DNA from: Fictibacillus phosphorivorans
Lineage (GTDB): Bacteria; Bacillota; Bacilli; Bacillales; Fictibacillaceae
DNA length: 64,000 bases
NCBI RefSeq assembly: GCF_023715845.1
Contig: NZ_JAMBOR010000011.1
Location: 1-64,000, forward strand
Direction: 5' to 3'
The notes under the pieces were generated by a model. The model ran no database searches. It was not told where the DNA came from and saw nothing but the letters and a program-made list of their open reading frames with translations. Of this stretch, positions 16,607-24,994 are shown piece by piece (position 1 is the stretch's first letter; every line of letters starts with the position of its first letter). Both the position numbers and the translations under genes were made by a program.

Positions 16607-17716
16607 TCAACTTTTTATCAACTTCGTAAAGAAACTTGCTGTTATTTTCGCGCCACCATGAGAGCCGTTTTCCACATGCAAGCTTCCATCATGCTTTTCG
16701 CATAGTATTTTGCAAATATAAAGTCCCAACCCATGATGACCATTTGTATCCCATACCTCTCCCCGATAAAAGGGAAGAACAGCCTTTTGTAGATCTGTTT
16801 CAGAAAAACCAGCTCCGTCATCCATGATTGTTATGGAAAAAAAATCTTTGGAGACGCTGTAATCAATTCGGACTTGGCTAGTAGCATAACGTGCTCCATT
16901 AGCGATTACATTTTCAAAAACCTGCATAACCAAATTTAAATCGACGCGTATATTATTCGAATCTGCATTAATAGTAGAGACGAACCTCTTGTCACATTGT
17001 CTCATTATTTGTTGCGCGCTATCATTCAGCAAGGAAGTAATCTCTTCCAAGGCTATCGCTTGTCTTTGAACCGGCATGTCTTCTAGCTTCTGAATCGAAT
17101 TCATAGCCTCCGTGTAGCTTTCAAGACGAATAATGTGGACTTTCATCGTTTGAATCATATCTAAAAGTTTTTCTTCGGATATGTTATTACGGGGCAAATA
17201 AGTAGTTAATAACTCGGAATATCCCTTCAGTACAGATAGTGGTGTCCTCAGATCATGGGCAAAAATCGCATTCACTTGTTTACGTTCCTCAACTGATCGC
17301 CAAAGCGTCTTAAAATTCTTTTCCAACTGACTGCGCATTTTTTCAAATACTAGGCATAGTTCGCCAAACTCATCCTTGCCATCATAATATATATGAAAAT
17401 CTAATTCGTTCGCAGAAATTTTATTAGAAGCTTTCATCAGTATTTCAAGTGGTTTTTTCAACTTCCATCTATAAAAGAGGCTGGCCATTAATAGAATACT
17501 AACGGCAACAGTTATCATTACGATGGCAACAAGTGAAGGCAATGCCCATTTGTTTACCAAAGGATGATCTGGATACTGTTGTCTTATGCTTTCCGCCCAT
17601 TTAAATTCTAACACGATGACCGAGAGAACCATGAGTAGCATAAAGCTGCATAAGAAAATAAAAGACTGTAGTAAGGTCATATTCTTTAGTCTCAGCCAAC
17701 CTATCATTTTCTCCAT
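16607..17716 (-). CDS. Sensor histidine kinase
   Basis: The protein has two membrane helices (about residues 13-37 and 60-82) with a short external loop of about 20 residues, then a HAMP-like linker, and a HisKA domain with His154 in IFAHDLRTPL. The ATPase domain shows the N box (VFENVIANGARYA), G1 (MDDGAGFSE) and G2 (GHHGLGLYI). The short sensor loop is like that of intramembrane-sensing kinases for cell-envelope antibiotics. I prefer the ATG at 17716, 10 nt after GGGGAG; ATGs at 17734 and 17707 are alternatives. The start overlaps the regulator gene. Neither repeat boundary nor intron disturbs it, so it should be functional. Confidence 0.88.
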   Translation of the reverse strand: MEKMIGWLRLKNMTLLQSFIFLCSFMLLMVLSVIVLEFKWAESIRQQYPDHPLVNKWALPSLVAIVMITVAVSILLMASLFYRWKLKKPLEILMKASNKISANELDFHIYYDGKDEFGELCLVFEKMRSQLEKNFKTLWRSVEERKQVNAIFAHDLRTPLSVLKGYSELLTTYLPRNNISEEKLLDMIQTMKVHIIRLESYTEAMNSIQKLEDMPVQRQAIALEEITSLLNDSAQQIMRQCDKRFVSTINADSNNIRVDLNLVMQVFENVIANGARYATSQVRIDYSVSKDFFSITIMDDGAGFSETDLQKAVLPFYRGEVWDTNGHHGLGLYICKILCEKHDGSLHVENGSHGGAKITASFFTKLIKS

Positions 17717-18375
17717 TTGTAACCTACTCCCCAAGCAGTCTCTATTCTGTTTTCACAGTCATACTTTTTCATTTTGAAACGAATTCTCCGGATATGTTCA
17801 GCAATCACAGTGCTGTCCCCGTCATTATCCAATCCCCAAATTTTTTCATATATATGTTCTTTATCGAAAACCATCCCGGGATGGGAAGACAACAGCTCTA
17901 CGATATCGAATTCCTTTTTTGTTAAAGTAATTTCCACTTCACGGTAACGAAGGGTGCGTTCCGAATAATCAATAACCAAGTCACCCCTAAACTTTATTTC
18001 AGATCTATTTAGAATTCTCATTTCCCTCTTTAAATGAGCTTCTACTCTTGCACCAAGTTCATGGATACTGAACGGTTTTAGGATATAGTCATCCCCTCCA
18101 GCTTTAAACCCTGATATTTTGTCGGTTTCCTCTATACGTGCTGTTAGAAATAAAATCGGGCAGGACACAAAGCCCCGAATTTTTCTGCATAATTCAAGAC
18201 CATTTATTTCTGGCATATTGATATCCAACAAGACGAGATCAGGTTGCTTTTCAATTTGCAGCAACGCCTCTTTCCCGTTCTTCGCAGTTATTACAAAATA
18301 TCCGTTAATTTCAAAATAGTCCGTTAGTAGTTTACGAAGGTCGCCTTCATCATCTATTATAAGTATCCTTTTCAT
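17704..18375 (-). CDS. OmpR-family response regulator
   Basis: The receiver domain has the acidic pair in IIDDEGD, phosphoacceptor Asp51 in LVLLDINMPEING, and the conserved Lys in DDYILKPF. It is followed by a winged-helix DNA-binding domain (LTKKEFDIVELLSSHPG to TVIAEHIRRIRFKM and VWGVGYKW-like end). The length of 223 residues is typical. It is the first gene of the regulator-kinase-hydrolase unit and overlaps the kinase start. Its targets probably include this unit. Confidence 0.93.
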   Translation of the reverse strand: MKRILIIDDEGDLRKLLTDYFEINGYFVITAKNGKEALLQIEKQPDLVLLDINMPEINGLELCRKIRGFVSCPILFLTARIEETDKISGFKAGGDDYILKPFSIHELGARVEAHLKREMRILNRSEIKFRGDLVIDYSERTLRYREVEITLTKKEFDIVELLSSHPGMVFDKEHIYEKIWGLDNDGDSTVIAEHIRRIRFKMKKYDCENRIETAWGVGYKWRK

Positions 18376-18474
18376 ATACTTTCCCTGCTTCCCGAAACTT
18401 TTCTTTTTTACACTTTTTTCTATTTATGATAACATAAATATCCATTTTCTTATTAAAAGTCTTATTCCACAATC

Positions 18475-18695
18475 TGGCCCGATTCAAAAGGTGAAAAATT
18501 TTATTCAGCAGATGAAATTTTAAACTCTGAAGCGAAGGACTTCGGAATTAGTGAAGATGATTTGAATAAAATTAAACAAAAGTACAAAAAAGTGATTTTG
18601 ATAACTTATTATTAGCTTTTCAGGAATTAGGAAAAAGCAATCATCCGATAGCAAAGAAAATAGAAATTGAAGCAGCTGTTAAAATTCCTAAATAA
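18475..18695 (+). pseudogene. Frameshifted ORF remnant in the island
   Basis: A frame without a start codon reads WPDSKGEKFYSADEILNSEA and then continues GISEDDLNKIKQKYKK. At the A-run near 18588 the frame stops, but a shift of one base gives a natural continuation: SDFDNLLLAFQELGKSNHP followed by IAKKIEIEAAVKIPK and a stop at 18695. This suggests one gene with a single-base loss and a missing 5' end. I do not recognise the family. Confidence 0.5.
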
Positions 18696-18721
18696 ATCTC
18701 AAATTTATATTGATCATTCAA

Positions 18722-18979
18722 ATGATTTCACAAGATGGAAAGATTTCAGGTGGAGGATGGCCTTATTGCTTAGATGACAACGGTTATAGATATCAAGACT
18801 TCATTACATCAGATTGCTATAAAGCAATTATTGACTGGTGGCTCTGTGCCTCTGATTCTACTTTAGGTAAAATGAGCAGTACTCTTAGATATTGCAAAGC
18901 ATATATAAGAAATTGTTCTCCAATAATCGGACATAGTAAATACAATCATACTCACTCTTGGTGGCAAAAAATTCCTTAA
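18722..18979 (+). CDS. Cysteine- and tryptophan-rich small ORF, 85 residues
   Basis: The frame from the ATG at 18722 reads ISQDGKISGGGWPYC near its start and has five Cys in all, including CYKAIIDWWLC and CKAYIRNC. It ends HTHSWWQKIP. There is no clear ribosome binding site and no signal peptide; the first in-frame candidate is a TTG at 18710. It directly follows the frameshifted remnant and could be the end of the same damaged gene. Paired Cys on two predicted helices recall some bacteriocins, and the end resembles lactococcin-972-type tails only loosely. Function unknown. Confidence 0.35.
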   Translation: MISQDGKISGGGWPYCLDDNGYRYQDFITSDCYKAIIDWWLCASDSTLGKMSSTLRYCKAYIRNCSPIIGHSKYNHTHSWWQKIP

Positions 18980-19173
18980 GGCGGTTAACTTAAGTAAATT
19001 AAAAATACCAAAAAGAAGGACAAAGGAGTGCACGAATTAGTGCACAGTCTTAATTAATTTCATTGAATTAGATTGACCTAGATTGTCCGCGAACATTCAA
19101 CAATACTTATAAAAATAAGACTTATTTAATTTTAAATAATCTTATTTAACTCAATTTTTATACATGATTTCCT

Positions 19174-19257
19174 CTGGCAGCCAAAAGGTCAGCGGTTCGA
19201 TCCCGCTAGTCTCCACCATGCATAACAGTCGAAAACCCTTGAGGATTCAAGGGTTTT
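19174..19257 (+). repeat. Right copy of the tRNA-Ala direct repeat (att-like)
   Basis: It contains the tRNA-Ala 3' portion from CTGGCAG to CCA, followed by the terminator hairpin. It is preceded by unrelated sequence, so no tRNA can be made here. The hairpin with T-run at 19231-19262 should still terminate rightward transcription out of the island. Confidence 0.9.
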
Positions 19258-19469
19258 TTCTTTTGTGTGTACTTCCTTAAAATGATAGCAAATCATTTTT
19301 TAAAAGGATGGCACAATATTACACAAAAAGTTTCCATTCTTAACAAAGTCTCTATCAAACAAATTTTATAAATTGATAGTCTATTGACTCTTCCGAAAAA
19401 TGTTGTAATACATACTATATTAAATGAAGCTCTATGCTTCATAATTTGGGTAGAAAGGGTTATTTTTTT

Positions 19470-19742
19470 ATGAAAATCCAACAACCAATTGTTGCAGGTA
19501 ATACATCAATCGCTCAAGATATTCTAAATGGAAACCACAATCTCACAACCGTAGATATTACCAATTCGCTTATCCAGCAAAGTACAATTATCACACCGAT
19601 TACGATTCATATTAATAGTGTAACGGACACGATCGCGGGAGAAGGACAAGGTTTAGTAGGAGGCAGAACATTAACTTCAGGAACTAATGGCCCTTGGTTA
19701 AGAAGAGTGGCTCCACCTGCTTATCTAACTAACAGAAGATAA
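19470..19742 (+). CDS. Small hypothetical protein, 90 residues
   Basis: The ATG follows AGAAAGGG at about 10 nt. The product starts KIQQPIVAGNTSIAQDILNG, has a Thr/Ile-rich middle (QQSTIITPITIHINSV), a Gly-rich segment (GEGQGLVGGRTLTSG) and the end GPWLRRVAPPAYLTNRR. There is no signal peptide or membrane helix, and a strong terminator follows directly. It sits just outside the right island boundary. The composition resembles small spore-surface proteins, but I do not recognise it. Confidence 0.6.
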   Translation: MKIQQPIVAGNTSIAQDILNGNHNLTTVDITNSLIQQSTIITPITIHINSVTDTIAGEGQGLVGGRTLTSGTNGPWLRRVAPPAYLTNRR

Positions 19743-19746
19743 ATAA

Positions 19747-19779
19747 AAGATACCATGAGTTTCTCATGGTATCTTTTTG
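19747..19779 (+). terminator. Terminator of the 90-residue gene
   Basis: A perfect 12-bp stem (19748-19759 with 19763-19774) with a 3-nt loop is followed by five T residues. Confidence 0.9.
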
Positions 19780-19802
19780 TACAAGCTGTCTAATCAAACG
19801 TT

Positions 19803-20252
19803 TTATTTTTTCTTATGATCTCTCGGGTCTTTTTCTTCAGCAAATTCAGTTGCATACCTTAAACGTGGTTGTCGAAATCTTCTATGCTGATGTTTTCCTT
19901 TTTTTCGTTCTGGCATATGTTTGAGTAAGTATTGATGAACGAAAACTTCGCCAGCTGTAATAATACCGGCAGAAATTAAGCTTCCCCACGCAATTTGAAG
20001 ATACCCATCTAAAAGGATAGAACCAAAAATCCATACAATCATATAGATTAAAATAAATTCCGCCATTAGGGTATTCTTTTTACCAAACCGTGGTAAAAGA
20101 ATCCGGTCTGCTAAGATATAAGAAATAGCCGTAGCGGCTACAGCAAATGATAGAATATCACTGATTGTGGCGTCAAAAAACAAATCTAACCCAACAGAAA
20201 ACGCGATTAATGAAACAATAAATTTGATTAAGATGCCTTTAGCTTTTTCCAA
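19803..20252 (-). CDS. YndM-like membrane protein (DUF2512)
   Basis: The 149-residue protein has four hydrophobic segments. They begin with ILIKFIVSLIAFSVGLDLFF, followed by DILSFAVAATAISYILADR, the polar turn LPRFGKKNTL, and EFILIYMIVWIFGSILL. The tail is basic and ends with DPRDHKKK. This fits the DUF2512 family typified by B. subtilis YndM, whose function is unknown. The start is TTG, nine nt after AGGAGG. It is monocistronic. Confidence 0.8.
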   Translation of the reverse strand: MEKAKGILIKFIVSLIAFSVGLDLFFDATISDILSFAVAATAISYILADRILLPRFGKKNTLMAEFILIYMIVWIFGSILLDGYLQIAWGSLISAGIITAGEVFVHQYLLKHMPERKKGKHQHRRFRQPRLRYATEFAEEKDPRDHKKK

Positions 20253-20332
20253 TGAAAAATACCTCCTTATTCTGTTCTATTTTGCTACAAAATAAGAAGG
20301 TTATACTTATGGAAAATTTTATAACGTATTTT

Positions 20333-21928
20333 TTATTCAGAAACTGCTGGAATTATCTTTGCCTTTTCAGGCTGCTGTTTATTTACGTTTGCACTCTTAT
20401 CCATTAGTGTCACAGCAATGAATACAAATGTTGAAAGAGGCAGAGCATAAAATAATGGGTCAACATGGGTCCAAGGGAACGGTAAAAGTGTAGCTTTACC
20501 AAAGATAGCCTGCGAAAGGCCGATAGCCGATGCTTCTTTTAGATGGAAAAATAAAAATCCGATAATACTAACAGTAAAACCTGTGATCATACTAGCTATA
20601 GCGGCTTTCTTTGTGGATCTTTTCCAGTAAAGGGCCCCGATCAATATGGGTAAAAAGCCAGCAGCACAGATTCCAAACCAAAACGCGGTCGCTTGCGCAA
20701 TAATTCCTGCTGGAAGAAGATAGGCCAGAATGACAGCTGCAATTACTCCTATTAATACACCGATTCTTGAAGGATTCATCTTCAAAAATTTGTTCACACC
20801 CAGTGTCTTCAAGATGTCCTGTCCAAAAGCAGTAGCTTGCACGTGGATTAATGAACTGATTGTTGAGATTGTTGCTGAAAGAAGAGTTAACGTAAATAAA
20901 TAGATGAACCACTCCGGCATAAGCTGATTAATAAAAATGGGAATGATTAAATCAACGTTACCTTTTGCTACACTTAATGATATTTCTCCTGAACCATTGT
21001 AAAAATAAAGGTTGCTCAAAGGGCCAATGACAAATGCTGCACCCGTCATGAAGAAGATAAAAATACCTCCAACAAGAACAGATCGGTATAAGGCACGGTC
21101 ATCCTTTACCGTCATACATCTCATCGCCAACTGTGGCTGTGCTAGAACTCCAACACCTACCCCCATTATGATCGTACTGACAATCGTCCACCAAAGTGGT
21201 GAACCAAATTCCGGCATACTTGTCCACCCTCGATGACCTTGATCAACAAGAGCTTGAGGTACAAGATCTTTCATTGCACTTAATCCGCTATGTCCGTCAA
21301 TGATACCACCCACCGCTTTATAGGTTACGAACAAGAAGATAGCCATACCAATGAGCATGATAACAGCACCAAAAGCATCCGTGTACATAACTGCTTTGAT
21401 GCCTCCTGTGACGACATATATAGCGATGATTGCTGCTAAAATAATGAGCGCAAGGTTAAAGTTCATGGACATCGATTCTTGCAGAAACCTTCCTCCACCA
21501 ATCAAGACAATACTCGTATAAGCGGGCATCAAAACAAAGATCATAATTCCTGCAAATACGGTAATAAATTTTGAGTTATATCTTTTACCTAAAAGTGTAG
21601 GAAACGTGGTTGCATTTAGTTCCAACGAAAGCTTTCTAATTCTCGTTCCGAAAATAGCGAAGGCTACAAAAATTCCTAAAACAATATTTAAAAAGGCTAG
21701 CCATAGTAAGCTGAATCCATGTGCAGCTGCAACTCCTCCAAACCCAACAATTGCGGAGGTACTGATAAAGGTTGCTCCATAAGAAAGCGCCATAATCGAA
21801 GGATGAATGTTTCGTCCACCCACTAAATAGTCAGATTCTGTTACCGTTTTTTTGTAACCATAGTAAGCGAGCCAGGACATGATTCCCATGTAAACGATCA
21901 ATACTGGAACTAAGATCGCAAAATTCAT
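20333..21928 (-). CDS. Sodium:solute symporter (SSS family)
   Basis: The 531-residue protein has about 13 membrane segments. Features of the SSS family include the N-terminal pattern DYLVGGRNIHPSIMALSYGA with TFISTSAIVGFGG, which places residues at the first Na+ and substrate sites, and TGGIKAVMYTDAFGAVIM in helix 5-6. The substrate (proline, pantothenate, short organic acids or others) cannot be told from the sequence. The ATG overlaps the stop of the small upstream gene by 4 bp, so the two are translationally coupled. Confidence 0.88.
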   Translation of the reverse strand: MNFAILVPVLIVYMGIMSWLAYYGYKKTVTESDYLVGGRNIHPSIMALSYGATFISTSAIVGFGGVAAAHGFSLLWLAFLNIVLGIFVAFAIFGTRIRKLSLELNATTFPTLLGKRYNSKFITVFAGIMIFVLMPAYTSIVLIGGGRFLQESMSMNFNLALIILAAIIAIYVVTGGIKAVMYTDAFGAVIMLIGMAIFLFVTYKAVGGIIDGHSGLSAMKDLVPQALVDQGHRGWTSMPEFGSPLWWTIVSTIIMGVGVGVLAQPQLAMRCMTVKDDRALYRSVLVGGIFIFFMTGAAFVIGPLSNLYFYNGSGEISLSVAKGNVDLIIPIFINQLMPEWFIYLFTLTLLSATISTISSLIHVQATAFGQDILKTLGVNKFLKMNPSRIGVLIGVIAAVILAYLLPAGIIAQATAFWFGICAAGFLPILIGALYWKRSTKKAAIASMITGFTVSIIGFLFFHLKEASAIGLSQAIFGKATLLPFPWTHVDPLFYALPLSTFVFIAVTLMDKSANVNKQQPEKAKIIPAVSE

Positions 21929-22041
21929 TTTGGCTCACCCCCTTTATTCCACATTACTGCTCCAAAAATAGCACACCCTACAGCAGAAACTACAGTTGCG
22001 ATCCAAACAAACGTAATGATTCCGTCTTCCATCCCTAACAA
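21925..22041 (-). CDS. Symporter small accessory protein
   Basis: This 38-residue, single-helix protein begins LGMEDGIITFVWIATVVSAV and ends WNKGGEPK. It matches the type of tiny membrane protein encoded directly before many SSS symporters and thought to assist them. The preferred start is TTG at 22041, eight nt after AAGGAGG, giving the usual MLGM-like beginning. An ATG two codons upstream is also possible but too close to the ribosome binding site. Its stop overlaps the symporter start (ATGA). Confidence 0.78.
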   Translation of the reverse strand: MLGMEDGIITFVWIATVVSAVGCAIFGAVMWNKGGEPK

Positions 22042-22309
22042 CCCCATCTCCTCCTTTGTTTTAATTTGCGTACAAGTTTTCCATAGGACCCCAAACAATG
22101 TTAACGCTTTCATTTTACAGCGCCTCCATTTTCCTCCTTCTGATTTTTTTATCGTAAAATGTCATAATTTTTAGATTTCTTTTAAGGCCACGATATCCCT
22201 CTTGTTATCTATTTATGTAACATTTTTGAAATATATTTGTAATAATTGAAACCTATGTAAGGAGGACGTCGTCTAATAAGTGAACAAGCATTTAAGGGAG
22301 GAATTAAAA

Positions 22310-23050
22310 ATGAAGAAAAGAACGCGTATAGGAATGATTACTCTTTCAGTACTAGTAACAGCGGGTGTATGGACTTATAATGACTTTGGAAGCACAGCAA
22401 AAGCTACGTCGGATGTTGGTATGAAAGAGACTAACTCGGTCGTACCCGTAGAAAAAATGAATGATGAAAGCAAACCCAAAGTAGCTTCAAATGTTTCCGT
22501 GAAAGAAAATAATGAAATAAAGCTCCCAGATCGTTCAAATGAAAATTTAGTTGTACCAGTAGAAAAAGACACTGATCCACAAACAAAACGTAGCGAAACG
22601 GTTCCTGGGAATGAAAAAGTGATCCGTTCAAAACCAGCGAAAGTGGAGAAAGAGGAAATCAAGCAAGCAGAAAAAGAAACTGCATCGATTAATCCTGAAA
22701 CTAGGGTGATTGGTGGTTCTACATATATAAATATCACAGATTCTAAAGAAGAAAATATAACGCATTTAGTTCAAATAGCCAAAAAGCATAATGCCGCTTT
22801 ATATGCGATTGAATATAGTGACTCATTTGCCATGTTTTCAAATACAACTGGTGAGATGTTGATCATGTTCAGCACAGGTATAAGATCTGTTCCTGTTGAG
22901 CATGCAGCTATCCTTTATGACATGCATCCTGAAATTAAAGATCAGATTAAAGACGTGGTAGAGACTGGTAAGGAAACAACTATTGAACTTGGTGAATTCC
23001 AAAGCTACCATATTTCAAATAAGAACGGAAAAATATATCTTTCTTTTTAA
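22310..23050 (+). CDS. Secreted or membrane-anchored hypothetical protein
   Basis: The ATG follows GGGAGGAATTAAAA. Residues 1-25 form a signal peptide or anchor (GMITLSVLVTAGVWTYNDFG). A linker rich in Glu, Lys, Val and Pro of about 110 residues holds an imperfect repeat: SVVPVEKMNDESKPK and LVVPVEKDTDPQTK. The C-terminal 110 residues form an alpha/beta domain starting VIGGSTYINITDS and ending SYHISNKNGKIYLSF. I do not recognise the domain. It is monocistronic, with a terminator directly after the stop. Confidence 0.7.
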   Translation: MKKRTRIGMITLSVLVTAGVWTYNDFGSTAKATSDVGMKETNSVVPVEKMNDESKPKVASNVSVKENNEIKLPDRSNENLVVPVEKDTDPQTKRSETVPGNEKVIRSKPAKVEKEEIKQAEKETASINPETRVIGGSTYINITDSKEENITHLVQIAKKHNAALYAIEYSDSFAMFSNTTGEMLIMFSTGIRSVPVEHAAILYDMHPEIKDQIKDVVETGKETTIELGEFQSYHISNKNGKIYLSF

Positions 23051-23061
23051 TCTATAAGAAG

Positions 23062-23088
23062 CGGCCCCATCTAGAGGGCCTTTTTTTT
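23062..23088 (+). terminator. Terminator of the gene at 22310
   Basis: GGCCC/GGGCC stem with eight T residues. It overlaps the 3' end of the convergent gene at 23071. Confidence 0.75.
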
Positions 23089-23463
23089 GTTAATTTCTTT
23101 AAGAGCAACAACTTTAAAAGCAAGCAATTCTTTTTCTGTGAATTTTTCTAGTAGTTTTTCATAGACAACTTCTTTCTCTTCTTCAGTTAGGCTCGCGCTA
23201 ACTTGTTCTCTTGTTCTAGCCAATTCAGTTACCGAATATTTTTCAGAGATAAGCTGTACCGCTTCCTTTCTTGAGGTAAATGGAAGGTTTTTGGAATTCT
23301 TTTCTCCCGTTTCTATGTGTTTTCTAATCTCAGGGTCTTCAAGAAGTTTATTAATCTCATCTTCATTGGTAGATAACTCTTTAAAAATCTGGCTCATTGC
23401 TTTTTCAGAAGCATAGTCCATAACAGATACATAACTAATTACACCCACTGCTATAAAAAACAT
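23071..23463 (-). CDS. Small membrane-anchored hypothetical protein
   Basis: One N-terminal membrane segment (FFIAVGVISYVSV) is followed by a soluble helical domain with MSQIFKELSTNEDEINKLL, FTSRKEAVQLISEKYSVTEL and FTEKELLAFKVVALKEI. The only in-frame start is an ATG inside the hydrophobic segment. Seven upstream codons read WWLGVVL, which would complete a normal helix, but they are preceded by an in-frame TAG and no start. The N-terminus therefore looks clipped by a point mutation, or translation begins late. I do not recognise the family with certainty. Confidence 0.6.
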   Translation of the reverse strand: MFFIAVGVISYVSVMDYASEKAMSQIFKELSTNEDEINKLLEDPEIRKHIETGEKNSKNLPFTSRKEAVQLISEKYSVTELARTREQVSASLTEEEKEVVYEKLLEKFTEKELLAFKVVALKEINKKKAL

Positions 23464-23656
23464 AAGTACTACACCTAGCCACCACTAAAGCATTTTATCA
23501 CCAACTTCTATTAGATATTTTATTCATAACATAATTTCCATGGATTGGAAAGCAGAACGCTAGATTTATAAAAGATTGTTTTCCTTTTCTATTCGCTTCA
23601 TTCTAGTATGCTATTATTTACCATAAGAGTAGATTCTTTTTAAGCTGGAGGTCATT

Positions 23657-24967
23657 ATGTCGCGTCTCACTGATCATTTAATCGTCATCTCTTTTGATTG
23701 CTTATCTTCACTGGATTTTCCTCTACTTCAGGAACTTCCAAATTTTAAAGAACTTTTACACAGAGGTTCCTACTGTAATCAAGTTCAAACCATCTATCCT
23801 TCTGTTACTTATCCATGCCACGCTACCATTGTGACGGGAAATTACCCAAAGCGTCATGGAATCGTTAATAATACCTTTCTTCAGCCTGGCAGATTATCTC
23901 CAGACTGGTATTGGCATCGAAAACATATAAAAGGTACCACTTTGTATGATGAAGCAAAAATAGCCGGTATGAAGACAGCTGCCTTATTATGGCCGGTAAC
24001 AGCAAGGGCTAACATCGATTACAATATGCCTGAAATATTTGCTAACCGTTCTTGGCACCATCAGATCCCTGTTTCTCTTTCAAATGGAAGTTTCCGCTAT
24101 CAATTAGAGATGAACAAACGGTTTGGTCATCTTCGAAACGGACTTAATCAACCTGAACTCGATGATTTCGTTCTGGAATCCACGGTTCATACGATTATCA
24201 CGAAAAAACCTGGATTGCTTCTCGTTCATTTTGTAGATTTGGATTCACAGCGTCATTACCATGGTTTTTCATCGGAAGAAGCAATGGCTGCTATCAAAAG
24301 ACATGACGTTCGTTTGGGACGAATTATCCAAGCACTCAAAGACAGCGGGATCTATGAAAGTGCGACCGTCGTGGCTTTAGGCGATCATAGTGCCCTTGAT
24401 GAATCCAAAGCGGTAAAACTCAATGTGTTGTTTAAAGAAAAAGGGTTGATAGATGTTGATAAACGTGGAAAGGTGAAAAACTGGAAAGCCTATTGCAAGA
24501 GTTGTGATGGATCCGCATATATTTACTTAAATGACCCAACAGATCATCTTACAAGGGAGGTAGTCGAAGAGCTTTTGAAGAATCTAGTAGGAGACGAATC
24601 TAGCGGTATCGAAAAAGTCATCAATAAGGAGGAAGCAGCAGCTATGGGAGCAGATGAGAATTGTGCTTTTATGGTAGAGGCTAGATACGGCTTTTACATC
24701 AAGGAACAGATAGAGGGAGAGTTTATCGATTCTATTACCGACAGAGATGTAAGAGCAAAACGCTATACATTAGCATCACATGGGTATTCACCTGAAAAAG
24801 AAAATTACACAACGGTTATTATGGCAGCAGGTAGAGGCATTCGCCCAAATGTTGTCGTTCCATCCATGCATCTTGTTGATGAAGGACCCACTTTCGCTAG
24901 ACTTCTTGGACTTGATTTAGGTAGTACAGACGGTTCTGTCATTGAAGAACTTATAATGGAAAAGTAA
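23657..24967 (+). CDS. Alkaline phosphatase-superfamily phosphodiesterase
   Basis: The 436-residue protein belongs to the type I phosphodiesterase/nucleotide pyrophosphatase family. The first metal ligand is Asp14 in ISFDCLSS and the probable nucleophile is Thr51 in YPSVTYPCHATIVTG. The next metal sites are HFVDLDSQRHYHG and ALGDHSA, and LASHGYSP near the C-terminus supplies the last His. There is no signal peptide, so it should act in the cytoplasm. Substrates in this family range from nucleotides to phospholipid headgroups, and the substrate here is open. The ATG follows CTGGAGGTCATT. It is 27 bp upstream of the UMF1 transporter and probably in one operon with it. Confidence 0.85.
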   Translation: MSRLTDHLIVISFDCLSSLDFPLLQELPNFKELLHRGSYCNQVQTIYPSVTYPCHATIVTGNYPKRHGIVNNTFLQPGRLSPDWYWHRKHIKGTTLYDEAKIAGMKTAALLWPVTARANIDYNMPEIFANRSWHHQIPVSLSNGSFRYQLEMNKRFGHLRNGLNQPELDDFVLESTVHTIITKKPGLLLVHFVDLDSQRHYHGFSSEEAMAAIKRHDVRLGRIIQALKDSGIYESATVVALGDHSALDESKAVKLNVLFKEKGLIDVDKRGKVKNWKAYCKSCDGSAYIYLNDPTDHLTREVVEELLKNLVGDESSGIEKVINKEEAAAMGADENCAFMVEARYGFYIKEQIEGEFIDSITDRDVRAKRYTLASHGYSPEKENYTTVIMAAGRGIRPNVVVPSMHLVDEGPTFARLLGLDLGSTDGSVIEELIMEK

Positions 24968-24994
24968 AAAATCGTTATAGAGAGGATCAACCTA

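Larger units (their letters stand above)
14044..19257. mobile_element. Putative integrated island in tRNA-Ala, about 5.1 kb
   Basis: An 84-bp direct repeat, with its first 57 bp identical, bounds this interval. The left copy is part of the intact tRNA-Ala gene. The right copy contains only the tRNA from the anticodon loop to CCA plus the terminator. This is the structure left by site-specific integration at a tRNA 3' end. Inside are a group II intron relic, a serine hydrolase gene, a two-component system and two damaged ORFs. No integrase is visible, so either it was lost, the intron insertion and deletion removed it, or the repeat arose by a duplication instead. The gene content is unrelated to both flanks. 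Confidence 0.65.

Noticed and set aside
18980-19173. Integrase arm sites in the A+T-rich stretch before the right repeat
   Set aside because: There are repeats of CTTATTTAA and a GTGCAC pair, but they are too short and A+T-biased to claim binding sites without an integrase.
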